DNA from: Pseudomonas sp. S09G 359
GTDB taxonomy: Bacteria > Pseudomonadota > Gammaproteobacteria > Pseudomonadales > Pseudomonadaceae
DNA length: 64,000 nucleotides
Assembly: GCF_002843605.1 (NCBI RefSeq)
Contig: NZ_CP025263.1
Span: 4,245,501-4,309,500, forward strand
Reading direction: 5' to 3'
Of the stretch, positions 9,102 through 17,782 are shown one piece after another; position 1 is the stretch's first letter, and every line of letters begins with the position of its first letter. The notes beneath the pieces were generated by a model. It was given only the letters and a program-made list of their open reading frames with translations. It had not been told where the DNA came from and did not search any database. The position numbers and the translations under genes are program-made.

Positions 9102-10802
9102 TCACTGGCCCCACGAATCACGCAAGGTCACGGTGCGGTTGAATACCGGCCGACCTGGTTTCGAGTCCTTGATATCCGCGCAGAAGTAACCTTCGCGCTC
9201 GAACTGGAAACGGTCTTCCGGCTGTGCGTCGCCAAGCGATGGCTCGGCACGACAACCAGTGAGCACTTGCAGGGAGTCAGGGTTGATGTTGTCGAGGAAG
9301 CTCGCGCTGTCTTCGGCCTTCTCAGGATTCGGCGAGCGGAACAGGCGATCGTACAAACGCACTTCGCACTCGATGCTGGCAGCGGCTGGCACCCAGTGGA
9401 TCACGCCTTTGACCTTACGGCCTTCAGGGTTCTTGCCAAGAGTTTCCGGGTCGTAGGAGCAACGCAGTTCAACGATGTTGCCATCGGCGTCCTTGATCGC
9501 TTCGTCGGCGCGGATCACGTAGCTGCCGCGCAGGCGCACTTCGCCATTAGGTTCCAGGCGCTTGTAGCCTTTTGGCGGCTCTTCCATGAAGTCATCGCGG
9601 TCGATGTAGATTTCACGCGCGAACGGCAGCTTGCGCACGCCAAGTGCTTCGTTTTGCGGATGGCGCGGCAACTCGAGGTTGTCGACCTTGTCTTCCGGGT
9701 AGTTGGTGATCACCACTTTCAACGGACGCAGCACGCACATGGCGCGCGGGGCGTTGGCGTCGAGGTCCTGGCGGATGCTGAATTCGAGCATGCCGAAGTC
9801 GACCACGCCGTCGGAACGGTTGGTGCCGACCATGTCGCAGAAGTTGCGGATCGACGCCGGGGTGTAGCCGCGACGGCGGAAGCCCGACAGCGTGGACATG
9901 CGCGGGTCATCCCAGCCATGCACGTGCTTTTCGTCCACCAGTTGCTTGAGCTTGCGCTTGCTGGTGATGGTGTAGTTCAGGTTCAGACGGCTGAATTCGT
10001 ACTGACGCGGGTGCGCCGGTACCGGCAGGCTGTCGAGGAACCATTCGTACAGCGGGCGATGGCTTTCGAACTCCAGGGTGCAGATGGAGTGGGTGATGCC
10101 TTCGATGGCGTCCGACTGACCGTGGGTGAAGTCGTAGTTGGGGTAGATGCACCACTTGTCGCCGGTCTGGTGGTGATGGGCGTGGCGGATGCGGTACATG
10201 ATCGGGTCGCGCAGGTTCATGTTCGGCGAGGCCATGTCGATCTTGGCGCGCAGCACGCGGGCGCCGTCCGGGAACTCACCGGCGCGCATGCGGGCGAACC
10301 AGTCGAGGTTCTCTTCCACCGAACGGTCGCGGAACGGGCTGTTCTTGCCCGGCTCGGTCAGGGTGCCACGGTATTCCTTGGCCTGTTCCGGGCTCAGGTC
10401 GTCCACATAGGCCTTGCCGGCCTTGATCAGCTCGACGGCCCAGTCGAACAACTGGTCGAAATACTTGGACGCATAGCGCACTTCACCGGACCATTCGAAG
10501 CCCAGCCACTTGATGTCGCTTTCGATGGCGTCGATGTATTCCTGGTCTTCCTTGGCCGGATTGGTGTCGTCGAAACGCAGGTGCGTGACGCCACCGAACT
10601 CCTGGGCCAGGCCGAAGTTCACACAGATCGACTTGGCGTGACCGATGTGCAGGTAGCCGTTGGGCTCTGGCGGGAAGCGGGTGACGATCTGCGTGTGCTT
10701 GCCCGAATCCAGGTCCGCCTGGATGATCGGGCGCAGGAAATTGACCGGGACGGCAGGTCCGGCCTTGGAATTCGAGGTAGGGTCGACAGTGGGCTTGCTC
10801 AT
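9102..10802 (-). CDS. glnS: Glutaminyl-tRNA synthetase
   Basis: 566-residue class I synthetase charging tRNA-Gln. It carries the HIGH-type motif in [15 protein letters not shown] near residue 50 and the KMSKS-type loop as [11 protein letters not shown] near residue 280, then the two C-terminal beta-barrel regions. The frame is open to 11063, but the ATG at 10802 (MSKPTVDP) matches the usual pseudomonad N terminus and follows the GAT-rich leader AAGGATCCT, so the extended reading was rejected. It is probably cotranscribed with cysS downstream. Confidence 0.96.
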   Translation of the reverse strand: MSKPTVDPTSNSKAGPAVPVNFLRPIIQADLDSGKHTQIVTRFPPEPNGYLHIGHAKSICVNFGLAQEFGGVTHLRFDDTNPAKEDQEYIDAIESDIKWLGFEWSGEVRYASKYFDQLFDWAVELIKAGKAYVDDLSPEQAKEYRGTLTEPGKNSPFRDRSVEENLDWFARMRAGEFPDGARVLRAKIDMASPNMNLRDPIMYRIRHAHHHQTGDKWCIYPNYDFTHGQSDAIEGITHSICTLEFESHRPLYEWFLDSLPVPAHPRQYEFSRLNLNYTITSKRKLKQLVDEKHVHGWDDPRMSTLSGFRRRGYTPASIRNFCDMVGTNRSDGVVDFGMLEFSIRQDLDANAPRAMCVLRPLKVVITNYPEDKVDNLELPRHPQNEALGVRKLPFAREIYIDRDDFMEEPPKGYKRLEPNGEVRLRGSYVIRADEAIKDADGNIVELRCSYDPETLGKNPEGRKVKGVIHWVPAAASIECEVRLYDRLFRSPNPEKAEDSASFLDNINPDSLQVLTGCRAEPSLGDAQPEDRFQFEREGYFCADIKDSKPGRPVFNRTVTLRDSWGQ

Positions 10803-11061
10803 AGGATCCTTGAACAGACAGGTTCGTGGCCGGGTGGGGCCAGATAAAACAAAGGGCTCATAATAGCCGAAGCAGTCAAGACACTGACAGGCCAGGACCA
10901 AAAACTGCTGCTTTAATTGCTGCTTTAAGACTCCGGCAGTGAAAAACCACCTCGAAATTCCTGCCGGGCACGCTAAACTGCGCGCCTTGGCCGCGATTTG
11001 GCCAAACCGGTAAGGCGCCCAGGCGTCCAAACCCACGAATTCCCTGAAAAGAGTAGTGAAC

Positions 11062-11565
11062 ATGACTCAAGTCAAACTGACCACCAACCACGGTGACATC
11101 GTCATCGAGCTGAACGCCGAAAAAGCGCCGATCACCGTCGCCAACTTCATCGAGTACGTGAACGCTGGCCACTACGAAAACACCGTTTTCCACCGTGTTA
11201 TCGGCAACTTCATGGTCCAGGGCGGCGGTTTCGAGCCTGGCATGAAAGAAAAGAAAGACAAGCGCCCAAGCATCCAGAACGAAGCGGACAACGGCCTTTC
11301 CAACGACAAGTACACCGTCGCCATGGCCCGTACCATGGAGCCGCATTCGGCCTCCGCGCAGTTCTTCATCAACGTGGCCGACAACGCCTTCCTCAACCAC
11401 AGCGGCAAGAACGTGCAGGGCTGGGGCTACGCGGTATTCGGTAAAGTCACCGAAGGCCAGGACGTCGTTGACAAGATCAAAGGCGTGGCGACTACCTCCA
11501 AGGCCGGTCACCAGGACGTACCAGCAGAAGACGTGATCGTCGAGAAAGCCGAGATCGTTGGGTGA
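11062..11565 (+). CDS. ppiB: Peptidyl-prolyl cis-trans isomerase B (cyclophilin)
   Basis: 167-residue cytosolic cyclophilin catalysing proline isomerisation in protein folding. The cyclophilin core is visible: [18 protein letters not shown] with the catalytic Arg near residue 39, then [13 protein letters not shown]. No signal peptide, so cytoplasmic PpiB rather than PpiA. ATG 11062 follows AAAAGAG; a GTG six bases upstream is also in frame but less likely. The stop overlaps the lpxH start as GTGA. Confidence 0.96.
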   Translation: MTQVKLTTNHGDIVIELNAEKAPITVANFIEYVNAGHYENTVFHRVIGNFMVQGGGFEPGMKEKKDKRPSIQNEADNGLSNDKYTVAMARTMEPHSASAQFFINVADNAFLNHSGKNVQGWGYAVFGKVTEGQDVVDKIKGVATTSKAGHQDVPAEDVIVEKAEIVG

Positions 11566-12311
11566 TATTGCTGATTTCAGATTTGCATCTGGAAGAGGAG
11601 CGCCCGGACATTACCCGGGCGTTTCTGGATCTGCTCCACGGCCGCGCCCAAGGCGCCCAGGCGTTGTACATTCTGGGGGACTTCTTTGAAGCCTGGATTG
11701 GCGACGATGGGATGACGCCGTTCCAGCGCTCCATTGGCGAGGCGCTGCGCGAGCTGAGCGACAGCGGCACCCCGATTTTCATCATGCATGGCAACCGCGA
11801 TTTCCTGATCGGCAAGGCCTTCTGCAAAGCTGCAGGCGCCACCTTGCTCAAGGACCCGAGTGTCGTGCAACTGCATGGCGAGCCCGTGCTATTGATGCAC
11901 GGCGACAGCCTGTGCACCCGCGACCTTGGCTATATGAAGCTGCGGCGCATCCTGCGCAACCCGATTGTGCTGTTTATCCTGCGTCACCTGCCGTTGCGCA
12001 CCCGCCACAAACTGGCGCGCAAGCTGCGCAGCGAAAGCAGCGCCCAGGTACGTATGAAAGCCAACGACATTGTTGATGTAACACCCGAGGAAGTGCCGCG
12101 GGTGATGCAGCAATTCGGCGTGCGCACCCTGGTGCATGGCCATACGCACCGCCCGGCGATCCACAAGCTGCAGATCGGCGACCAGGCGGCCAAGCGCATT
12201 GTGCTGGGGGATTGGGACAAGCAGGGTTGGGCTTTGCAGGTGGATGAGCAAGGGTTTCAGTTGGCGGCGTTCGATTTTGTGAACCCGCAGTTGGCGTTGC
12301 CTGGCGCTTAA
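11562..12311 (+). CDS. lpxH: UDP-2,3-diacylglucosamine diphosphatase
   Basis: 249-residue peripheral inner-membrane metallophosphoesterase. It hydrolyses UDP-2,3-diacylglucosamine to lipid X plus UMP in lipid A synthesis. The di-manganese ligand motifs are all present: SDLHLEE (residue 6), [11 protein letters not shown] (about 40), GNRDF (about 79), HGD (about 115) and HGHTHRP (about 196). The GTG start overlaps the ppiB stop. The last 270 bp are repeated downstream as part of a tandem duplication, but this copy is complete and has the normal length. Confidence 0.96.
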   Translation: MILLISDLHLEEERPDITRAFLDLLHGRAQGAQALYILGDFFEAWIGDDGMTPFQRSIGEALRELSDSGTPIFIMHGNRDFLIGKAFCKAAGATLLKDPSVVQLHGEPVLLMHGDSLCTRDLGYMKLRRILRNPIVLFILRHLPLRTRHKLARKLRSESSAQVRMKANDIVDVTPEEVPRVMQQFGVRTLVHGHTHRPAIHKLQIGDQAAKRIVLGDWDKQGWALQVDEQGFQLAAFDFVNPQLALPGA

Positions 12312-12333
12312 GACCTGACAACACATATCAACT

Positions 12334-12420
12334 GTGGGAGGGGGCTTGCCCCCGATGGCTGTGGATCAGTCAGCATATTTCTGGCTGACCCACCGCTATC
12401 GGGGGCAAGCCCCCTCCCAC
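12334..12420. repeat. REPIN, GTGGGAGGGGGCTTGCCCCC type (copy 1 of duplication)
   Basis: Inverted REP doublet: GTGGGAGGGGGCTTGCCCCC on the left and its complement ending CCCCCTCCCAC on the right, separated by a loop with GGATCAGTCAGC. It lies 22 bp after the lpxH stop and may act as a transcript-end hairpin. Confidence 0.93.
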
Positions 12421-12493
12421 ATTGAATTGCATTCCAACCTTTGCCCGTCAGTGGCCGGAGGCCTCCGGCCCCGCCTTCGCGCCGAACGGTGGC

Positions 12494-12762
12494 GCCCAGG
12501 TACGCATGAAAGCCAACGACATTGTTGATGTAACCCCGAGGAAGTGCCGCGGGTGATGCAGCAATTCGGCGTGCGCACCCTGGTGCATGGCCATACGCAC
12601 CGCCCGGCGATCCACAAGCTGCAGATCGGCGACCAGGCGGCCAAGCGCATTGTGCTGGGGGATTGGGACAAGCAGGGTTGGGCCTTGCAGGTGGATGAGC
12701 AAGGGTTTCAGTTGGCGGCGTTCGATTTTGTGAACCCGCAGTTGGCGTTGCCTGGCGCTTAA
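12494..12762 (+). pseudogene. lpxH 3' fragment (duplicated, frameshifted)
   Basis: Second copy of roughly the last 90 codons of lpxH, created by the tandem duplication. It lacks the first 60% of the gene, including four of the five metal-site motifs, and carries a one-base deletion near 12529. After that deletion the frame continues MPRVMQQFG... to the same stop as LpxH. No ribosome-binding site or promoter is evident. It is almost certainly not functional. Confidence 0.9.
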
Positions 12763-12784
12763 GACCTGACAACACATATCAACT

Positions 12785-12871
12785 GTGGGAGGGGGCTTGC
12801 CCCCGATGGCTGTGGATCAGTCAGCATATTTTTGGCTGACCCACCGCTATCGGGGGCAAGCCCCCTCCCAC
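12785..12871. repeat. REPIN, GTGGGAGGGGGCTTGCCCCC type (copy 2 of duplication)
   Basis: Same REPIN as the one at 12334-12420, displaced by exactly 451 bp. It is now the element nearest the MFS stop codon (28 bp away). Confidence 0.93.
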
Positions 12872-12898
12872 ATTGAATTGCATTCCAACCTTTGCCCG

Positions 12899-14428
12899 TC
12901 AGTGGCCGGAGGCCTCCGGCCCCGCCTTCGCGCCGAACGGTGGCTTGGCCAGCCACACCAGCAACATCAACCCCATGAACATCCACCCCAGCAGCGTGAA
13001 GTAATCCACGGTGGACATCATGTAGGCCTGGCTGGTGAGGATCTGGTCCAACTGCGCATACGCCTTGTGCCCTGCCCCGCCCAGCGCCTGCAGCGCGTCG
13101 CGGGTGGCCGAGTCGTAGGTGGTCATGTTCTCGCTCATGTACGCATGGTGCTGGTCCGCGCGGCGAATCCAGATCCAGGTGGTCAGCGAGGCCGCGAAGC
13201 TGCCGCCCAAGGTCCGCAGAAAGGTCGCCAGGCCAGCGCCATCGGCGATCTGGTGCGGCGGCAGGTCGGACATCAGGATGCTCAAGGTCGGCATAAAGAA
13301 CAGCGCCACGCCGATACCCATGAACAGTTGCACCAGGGCAATGTGCTGGAAGTCCACCTCATTGGTGAAGCCGGCACGCATGAAGCAACTCAGGCCGATC
13401 GCCAGGAATGCCAGGCCCGCCAGCAGCCGCAGGTCGAACTTGTGCGCGTACTTGCCGACAAACGGCGACATCAATACCGGCAGAATGCCGATCGGCGCCA
13501 CCGCCAAACCGGCCCAGGTAGCGGTGTAGCCCATCTGGGTTTGCAGCCATTGCGGCAGGATCAGGTTGATGCCGAAGAAGCCTGCGTAACCCAGGATCAA
13601 CACAATGGTGCCGATACGGAAATTGCGATAGGCGAACAGCCGCAGGTTGACCACCGGGTGTTTGTCGGTCATTTCCCAGATAATGAACACCGCCAAGGCA
13701 ATCACCGAAATCGCCGCGCCAACGATGATGAAGTTGGATTCGAACCAGTCCAGGTCATTGCCCTTGTCGAGGATGATCTGCAAGGCGCCCACACCCACGA
13801 TCAGACTAAGCAGCCCCACGTAGTCCATCGGCTGGTAACTGGTGACCACCGGGCGTTTCTTCAGCTGCGAACGCACCACCATTACCGCGAAAATACCGAT
13901 GGGCACGTTGATAAAGAAGATCCACGGCCAGCTGTAGCTGTCGGTGATCCAGCCGCCAAGGATCGGCCCGGCAATCGGTGCCACCACCGTGACCATCGCC
14001 AGCAACGCCAGCGCCATACCGCGCCTCGCCGGCGGGTAGACCGCGATCAGCAAGGTCTGGGTCATTGGGTACAACGGCCCGGCGACCAGGCCTTGCAACA
14101 CCCTAAAGCCGATCAGTTCGGGCATCGACGTGGAAATGCCGCACAAGAACGACGCCAGCACAAACAGCAGGGTCGCCCACAAAAACAGCTTCACCTCGCC
14201 AAACCGGCGGCTCAACCAGCCGGTGAGCGGCAACGCAATGGCGTTGCTCACCGCAAACGAGGTGATCACCCAGGTGCCCTGCTCCGAACTCACGCCCAGG
14301 TTGCCGGAAATGGTCGGCAACGCCACGTTGGCGATGGTGGTGTCGAGCACCTGCATAAAGGTCGCCAGCGACAGGCCAATAGTGGCCATCAACAGGCTGG
14401 GTGGCGTGAAGGAGGCGTTATTGCTCAT
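12899..14428 (-). CDS. DHA2-family MFS drug exporter (EmrB-like)
   Basis: 509-residue inner-membrane proton antiporter of the 14-helix DHA2/EmrB family. Recognisable signatures are LATFMQVLDTTIANVALPTI in helix 1, GWLSRRFGEVKLF between helices 2 and 3, and GPILGGWITDSYSWPWIFFI in helix 5. It should pump hydrophobic drugs or solvents through the EmrA-type adaptor and the outer-membrane lipoprotein encoded just upstream. The ATG overlaps the stop of the adaptor gene by one base (TGATG). The last 15 codons (KPPFGAKAGPEASGH) lie inside the 452-bp tandem duplication, so an orphan copy of them sits downstream. The product and substrate are inferred from family and operon. Confidence 0.93.
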   Translation of the reverse strand: MSNNASFTPPSLLMATIGLSLATFMQVLDTTIANVALPTISGNLGVSSEQGTWVITSFAVSNAIALPLTGWLSRRFGEVKLFLWATLLFVLASFLCGISTSMPELIGFRVLQGLVAGPLYPMTQTLLIAVYPPARRGMALALLAMVTVVAPIAGPILGGWITDSYSWPWIFFINVPIGIFAVMVVRSQLKKRPVVTSYQPMDYVGLLSLIVGVGALQIILDKGNDLDWFESNFIIVGAAISVIALAVFIIWEMTDKHPVVNLRLFAYRNFRIGTIVLILGYAGFFGINLILPQWLQTQMGYTATWAGLAVAPIGILPVLMSPFVGKYAHKFDLRLLAGLAFLAIGLSCFMRAGFTNEVDFQHIALVQLFMGIGVALFFMPTLSILMSDLPPHQIADGAGLATFLRTLGGSFAASLTTWIWIRRADQHHAYMSENMTTYDSATRDALQALGGAGHKAYAQLDQILTSQAYMMSTVDYFTLLGWMFMGLMLLVWLAKPPFGAKAGPEASGH

Positions 14429-15627
14429 CAGCGTTGCACAGCCTTGGGAGCGGCGACGCTGTTGTCATGGATCAACTGGGTGATCATGGCGTCAGCCTCG
14501 GCCAATTGGCGTTCATACACGTTGGTGGTGAACGAGGCCTTTTGCGGTGCCTGTTGCGCCAGCACCGGACCGCTCTGGTCGTGCAGGTCGACATTGACCA
14601 CAGTGCTCAAGCCCACGCGCAACGGGTTCTTGGCCAGTTCATCGGCATTGATATGGATACGCACCGGCACGCGCTGCACAATCTTGATCCAGTTACCGGT
14701 GGCGTTCTGCGCCGGCAGCAGGGCAAACGCGCTGCCGGTACCGGCGCCGAGGCTGTCGACGGTGCCGCTGTACTTCACGTCGCTGCCGTAGATGTCCGAC
14801 TCGATGTCCACCGGCTGGCCAATGCGCATGTCACGCAGTTGGGTTTCCTTGAAGTTGGCGTCGATCCACAGTTGGTTCAACGGGATCACCGCCATCAGCG
14901 CGGTGCCCGGCTGCACGCGCTGGCCCAGTTGCACGGTGCGCTTGGCCACATAGCCGGTGACCGGCGCAATCAAGGTGCTGCGCGCATTGGTCAGGTAGGC
15001 CTGGCGCAGTTGCGCGGCAGCGGCTTGCACGTCGGGGTGCGAGCTGATCACGGTGTCATCCACCAGCGCGTTGGTGGTCTTGAGTTGTTGCTCAAGGTTG
15101 GTCAGGGCGTTCTTGGCGGCGGTCAGGCTGTCACGGGCATGGGACAGTTCTTCCTGGGAAATCGCCCCGCCAGCAGCCAGTGTCTTGCGACGGTTGAAGT
15201 TGTCCTGGGCAGTTTGCACGTCGGCTTTCTGTGCATTGACCTGGGCTTTCATGCCATCGACATTGCTGTACAGCCCGCGAACCTGGCGCACGGTGCGGGC
15301 CAGGTTGGCCTTGGCACTTTGCAGGCCGACGGCGGCGTCGTTCGGGTCGAAATTGACCAACACCTGGCCTTCGTGGACCAGATCACCATCGTCGGCGCCG
15401 ATGCTGACCACCGTGCCGGTGACCAGCGGCGTGATTTCCACCACGTTGCCGTTCACATAGGCGTCGTCGGTGCTTTCATTAAAGCGCCCGTAGAGCTCGT
15501 GCCAGGCCCACACGCCCGCCACGCCGAGAATGACGATCAGCGCCAGGCCGACCAGCATGACTTTGCGTTTGCGCGGGTTGTTGTCTTTGGGTTGTTCGGT
15601 TGCGTTGGTGTTTTCGGCAGTGGCCAT
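14428..15627 (-). CDS. HlyD/EmrA-family periplasmic adaptor
   Basis: 399-residue membrane-fusion protein. It has a cytoplasmic Lys/Arg-rich N terminus and one membrane helix (VMLVGLALIVILGVAGVWAW, about residues 24-43). After these come a biotinyl-lipoyl-like half motif (STDDAYVNGNVVEITPLVTG), an alpha-helical hairpin (residues about 95-190) and a second lipoyl half with GYVAKRTVQLGQRVQPG. It connects the MFS pump to the outer-membrane factor. It lies 15 bp after the outer-membrane gene and overlaps the pump gene, in operon order marR, OMF, emrA, emrB. Confidence 0.94.
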   Translation of the reverse strand: MATAENTNATEQPKDNNPRKRKVMLVGLALIVILGVAGVWAWHELYGRFNESTDDAYVNGNVVEITPLVTGTVVSIGADDGDLVHEGQVLVNFDPNDAAVGLQSAKANLARTVRQVRGLYSNVDGMKAQVNAQKADVQTAQDNFNRRKTLAAGGAISQEELSHARDSLTAAKNALTNLEQQLKTTNALVDDTVISSHPDVQAAAAQLRQAYLTNARSTLIAPVTGYVAKRTVQLGQRVQPGTALMAVIPLNQLWIDANFKETQLRDMRIGQPVDIESDIYGSDVKYSGTVDSLGAGTGSAFALLPAQNATGNWIKIVQRVPVRIHINADELAKNPLRVGLSTVVNVDLHDQSGPVLAQQAPQKASFTTNVYERQLAEADAMITQLIHDNSVAAPKAVQR

Positions 15628-15642
15628 GACAAATACCTCAAA

Positions 15643-17094
15643 TTATTCCGTGCGTGTGGCTGGGGTGGTCGCGGCGACGCTATCGGCGCGGTATCCGCCA
15701 CCCAGGGCCTGCATCAATTGAATCGACAGATCGATTTGCCCCGCATTCAAGGTCGCCAGCTGACGCTGGGCCTGCAGCAATTGCTGCTCGATGCTGAGCA
15801 CGTCCAGGTAATTACCGATACCTGAGCCGTAACGCTGAACCACGGTGTCGTAAGACTGCTGGGCAATATCCGTGGCATGTTGCTGGGCCTGGATCTGCCG
15901 CCCGGTTTCGCGCAGTTGTGAAAGGGTGTTGCCGATATCCCCCAAGGCTTGCACCAGGGTCTTGTTGTACTGGGCCACGGCCAGGTCGTAGTCGGCGTCG
16001 CGGGCATCGAGGTCGGCGCGCAGGCGGCCACCGTCGAAGATCGGCAGCGAAATCGTCGGCGCAATATTGAAGAAACGGCTGGCCGACCCGAACATCGCAT
16101 CCCCCAGCAACGACTCGGCCCCGGCGCTCGCGCTCAGGTTGAGGTTGGGGTAGAAGCGCGTCTTGCTGGCGGCGATGTCTTTACTCGCGGCCTCGACGCG
16201 CCAGCGCGCGGCGATCAGGTCCGGGCGGCGGCCCAGCAACTCGGCGGGCAACACCGAAGGCACGGCGACGGCAGCCGGTTTCAACACGTTGGGGCGCGCC
16301 AGTTCATTGCCACGGTCCGGGCCTTTGCCGAGCAATACCGCCAGGGCGATCTTGGCGCTCTGCAGTTGTTTCTGCGCATCGATCAACTGCGACTGGGAGC
16401 TGGCTTCCAGACTTTCGGTCTGTTGGTACTGGTATTGGCTGTCAATGCCCGAGTCCAGCCGGCGCTTGCTCAGGTCGAGCATCTGGCGGGTACGCTTGAG
16501 GTCGTCGGTGGCCAGGTCGCGCACGATATGGGCCTGGCCCAGGTCGCTGTAGGCCTTGGCCACGTCGGCGGCGAGGGTCAGGCGCGCGGCCTGCTGGTCG
16601 ACTTCGGCCGCCCGCGCCTGGCCCAACGCGGCTTCCCAGGCAGCGCGCTGGCCACCCCACAGGTCGAAGTTGTAGTTGAAGCTGGCGCCGATATTGCGCA
16701 CGGTGGAGTACGCATCGCCCTGCCCCAGCGGGTCCTGGTCCTTGGCCAGCCGCGAACGACTCACGCCGGCGCTGGCATCCACGGTTGGCATACGCGCGGC
16801 ATTCGCCGCATAGGCAGCAGCCTCGGCCTGGTGGGCACGGGCGCTGGCCACTTGCATGTCGGGGCTGTTTTGCAGGGCTTCATGGATCAGCCCGTCGAGC
16901 TGCGGGTCGCCGAGGCTTTTCCACCAATCGGCGGCAGGCCAGGCGGCGTTGGACAGGGTCACGCCGCTCAAGGACTTGCCGGTTTGCAGGGTATTGGCGT
17001 CGAGGCGCTGGCCTTGCGTGTCGAGGCCGCTGAAATTGGCGCAACCGGCCAGCGTCATCGCCACCAGCACCAGGCTAAGGGCACGAGTGTTCAT
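15643..17094 (-). CDS. Outer-membrane efflux lipoprotein (NodT/OprM family)
   Basis: 483-residue TolC-type outer-membrane channel. The N terminus is a lipoprotein signal ending in the lipobox LAGC at about residue 18. Two OEP repeats follow, each with long coiled-coil stretches (Q/A-rich, for example QTESLEASSQSQLIDAQKQL), and RRPDLIAARWRVEAASKDI marks the second repeat. It provides the exit duct for the EmrAB-like pump. The ATG overlaps the marR stop in an ATGA. Confidence 0.94.
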   Translation of the reverse strand: MNTRALSLVLVAMTLAGCANFSGLDTQGQRLDANTLQTGKSLSGVTLSNAAWPAADWWKSLGDPQLDGLIHEALQNSPDMQVASARAHQAEAAAYAANAARMPTVDASAGVSRSRLAKDQDPLGQGDAYSTVRNIGASFNYNFDLWGGQRAAWEAALGQARAAEVDQQAARLTLAADVAKAYSDLGQAHIVRDLATDDLKRTRQMLDLSKRRLDSGIDSQYQYQQTESLEASSQSQLIDAQKQLQSAKIALAVLLGKGPDRGNELARPNVLKPAAVAVPSVLPAELLGRRPDLIAARWRVEAASKDIAASKTRFYPNLNLSASAGAESLLGDAMFGSASRFFNIAPTISLPIFDGGRLRADLDARDADYDLAVAQYNKTLVQALGDIGNTLSQLRETGRQIQAQQHATDIAQQSYDTVVQRYGSGIGNYLDVLSIEQQLLQAQRQLATLNAGQIDLSIQLMQALGGGYRADSVAATTPATRTE

Positions 17095-17564
17095 TCTTTA
17101 CCTACCCGCTGCAGGGTGATGGGGTCACCGGCAGCTATCAGAATTTTCTTGAGAATCTTTTCCAGGGTTTGCAGCTCACCCGGTTCCAACGCACCGGCCA
17201 ACTGGTTCAGCGCCTGGGCGCCGATATGCGGCAGCATGTCCGCCAGGCGCTGGCCGTCGGCGGTCAACACCAACTGCACTTGGCGGCGGTCCAGTTCTGA
17301 GCGCTTGCGGTCCAACAGGCCTTTTTGCTCAAGCCGGTCGAGCATGCGGGTCATTGAGCCGCTGTCCAGGGACAGGTTGCGGCACAGCTCCGCCGGGGTG
17401 TCGACGCCAAACTGCGCCATGATGATCAACACCTTGAACTGCGCGGCGGTAACGCCGTGGGGTTCCATATGGGTGTCGATGATCTTGTCTTTGAGAATCG
17501 CGGCGCGGCCCAGCAACAGGCCCAGGTGGCAGTTGTGGAAGTTATCGGGGGTGAAGTGTTTCAT
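17091..17564 (-). CDS. MarR-family transcriptional regulator
   Basis: 157-residue winged-helix repressor, first gene of the efflux operon. Helix-turn-helix region: AELCRNLSLDSGSMTRMLDRLEQ; wing: LLDRKRSELDRRQVQLVLT. Proteins of this type usually repress their own operon until a phenolic or drug-like ligand binds. Two palindromic operators lie directly upstream of its start. The first gene being the repressor means autoregulation is likely. Confidence 0.94.
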   Translation of the reverse strand: MKHFTPDNFHNCHLGLLLGRAAILKDKIIDTHMEPHGVTAAQFKVLIIMAQFGVDTPAELCRNLSLDSGSMTRMLDRLEQKGLLDRKRSELDRRQVQLVLTADGQRLADMLPHIGAQALNQLAGALEPGELQTLEKILKKILIAAGDPITLQRVGKE

Positions 17565-17580
17565 CGGAAGTCACCTTATT

Positions 17581-17627
17581 ACTGCCTAGGCAGTGAATGT
17601 ATGACGAGATGTTACTGCTTAGGCAGC
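17581..17627. promoter_or_regulatory. Paired MarR operators
   Basis: Perfect 14-bp palindrome ACTGCCTAGGCAGT at 17581-17594 and a near-identical ACTGCTTAGGCAGC at 17614-17627, starting 33 bp apart (about three helical turns). They lie 17 and 50 bp upstream of the marR ATG, the right place to occlude the promoter of the efflux operon. MarR dimers bind such palindromes; assignment to this MarR is by position. Confidence 0.82.
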
Positions 17628-17694
17628 GAATGTCAAATGGAATAATTAGCTTGCTTGGTAGTTTCGCGACAGGCGGGGTGGAATGCAGACAAAT

Positions 17695-17781
17695 GTGGGA
17701 GGGGGCTTGCCCCCGATAGCAGTGCTTCAGTCAACCCATTAGTGACTGTCACACCGCTATCGGGGGCAAGCCCCCTCCCAC
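17695..17781. repeat. REPIN, GTGGGAGGGGGCTTGCCCCC type
   Basis: REP doublet with arms GTGGGAGGGGGCTTGCCCCC and its complement. The right arm ends at 17781, one base before the tamB stop codon (17783-17785), so the hairpin abuts the coding region. It sits between the 3' end of tamB and the efflux promoter region. Confidence 0.92.
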
Positions 17782-17782
17782 A

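Larger units (their letters stand above)
12042..12944. repeat. 452-bp tandem duplication spanning lpxH 3' end, REPIN and MFS 3' end
   Basis: Two nearly identical head-to-tail copies lie at about 12042-12493 and 12494-12944. Each contains the last 270 bp of lpxH, the intergenic REPIN and the last 46 bp of the facing MFS gene. They differ only at scattered positions. One is a deletion of an A in copy 2 (GTAACACCCG to GTAACCCCG near 12529) that shifts the duplicated lpxH frame. The junction (GGTGGC joined to GCCCAGG) shares only GC with both parental ends, so it looks like a short-homology duplication. Confidence 0.95.

Noticed and set aside
12544..12762. Short open frame identical to the LpxH C terminus as a real gene
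   Set aside because: It is the duplicated 3' fragment, after a frameshift, without promoter or ribosome-binding site.
12334..14791. Long plus-strand open frames antisense to the MFS and EmrA-like genes
   Set aside because: They are third-position shadows of high-GC genes with clear domains on the minus strand.
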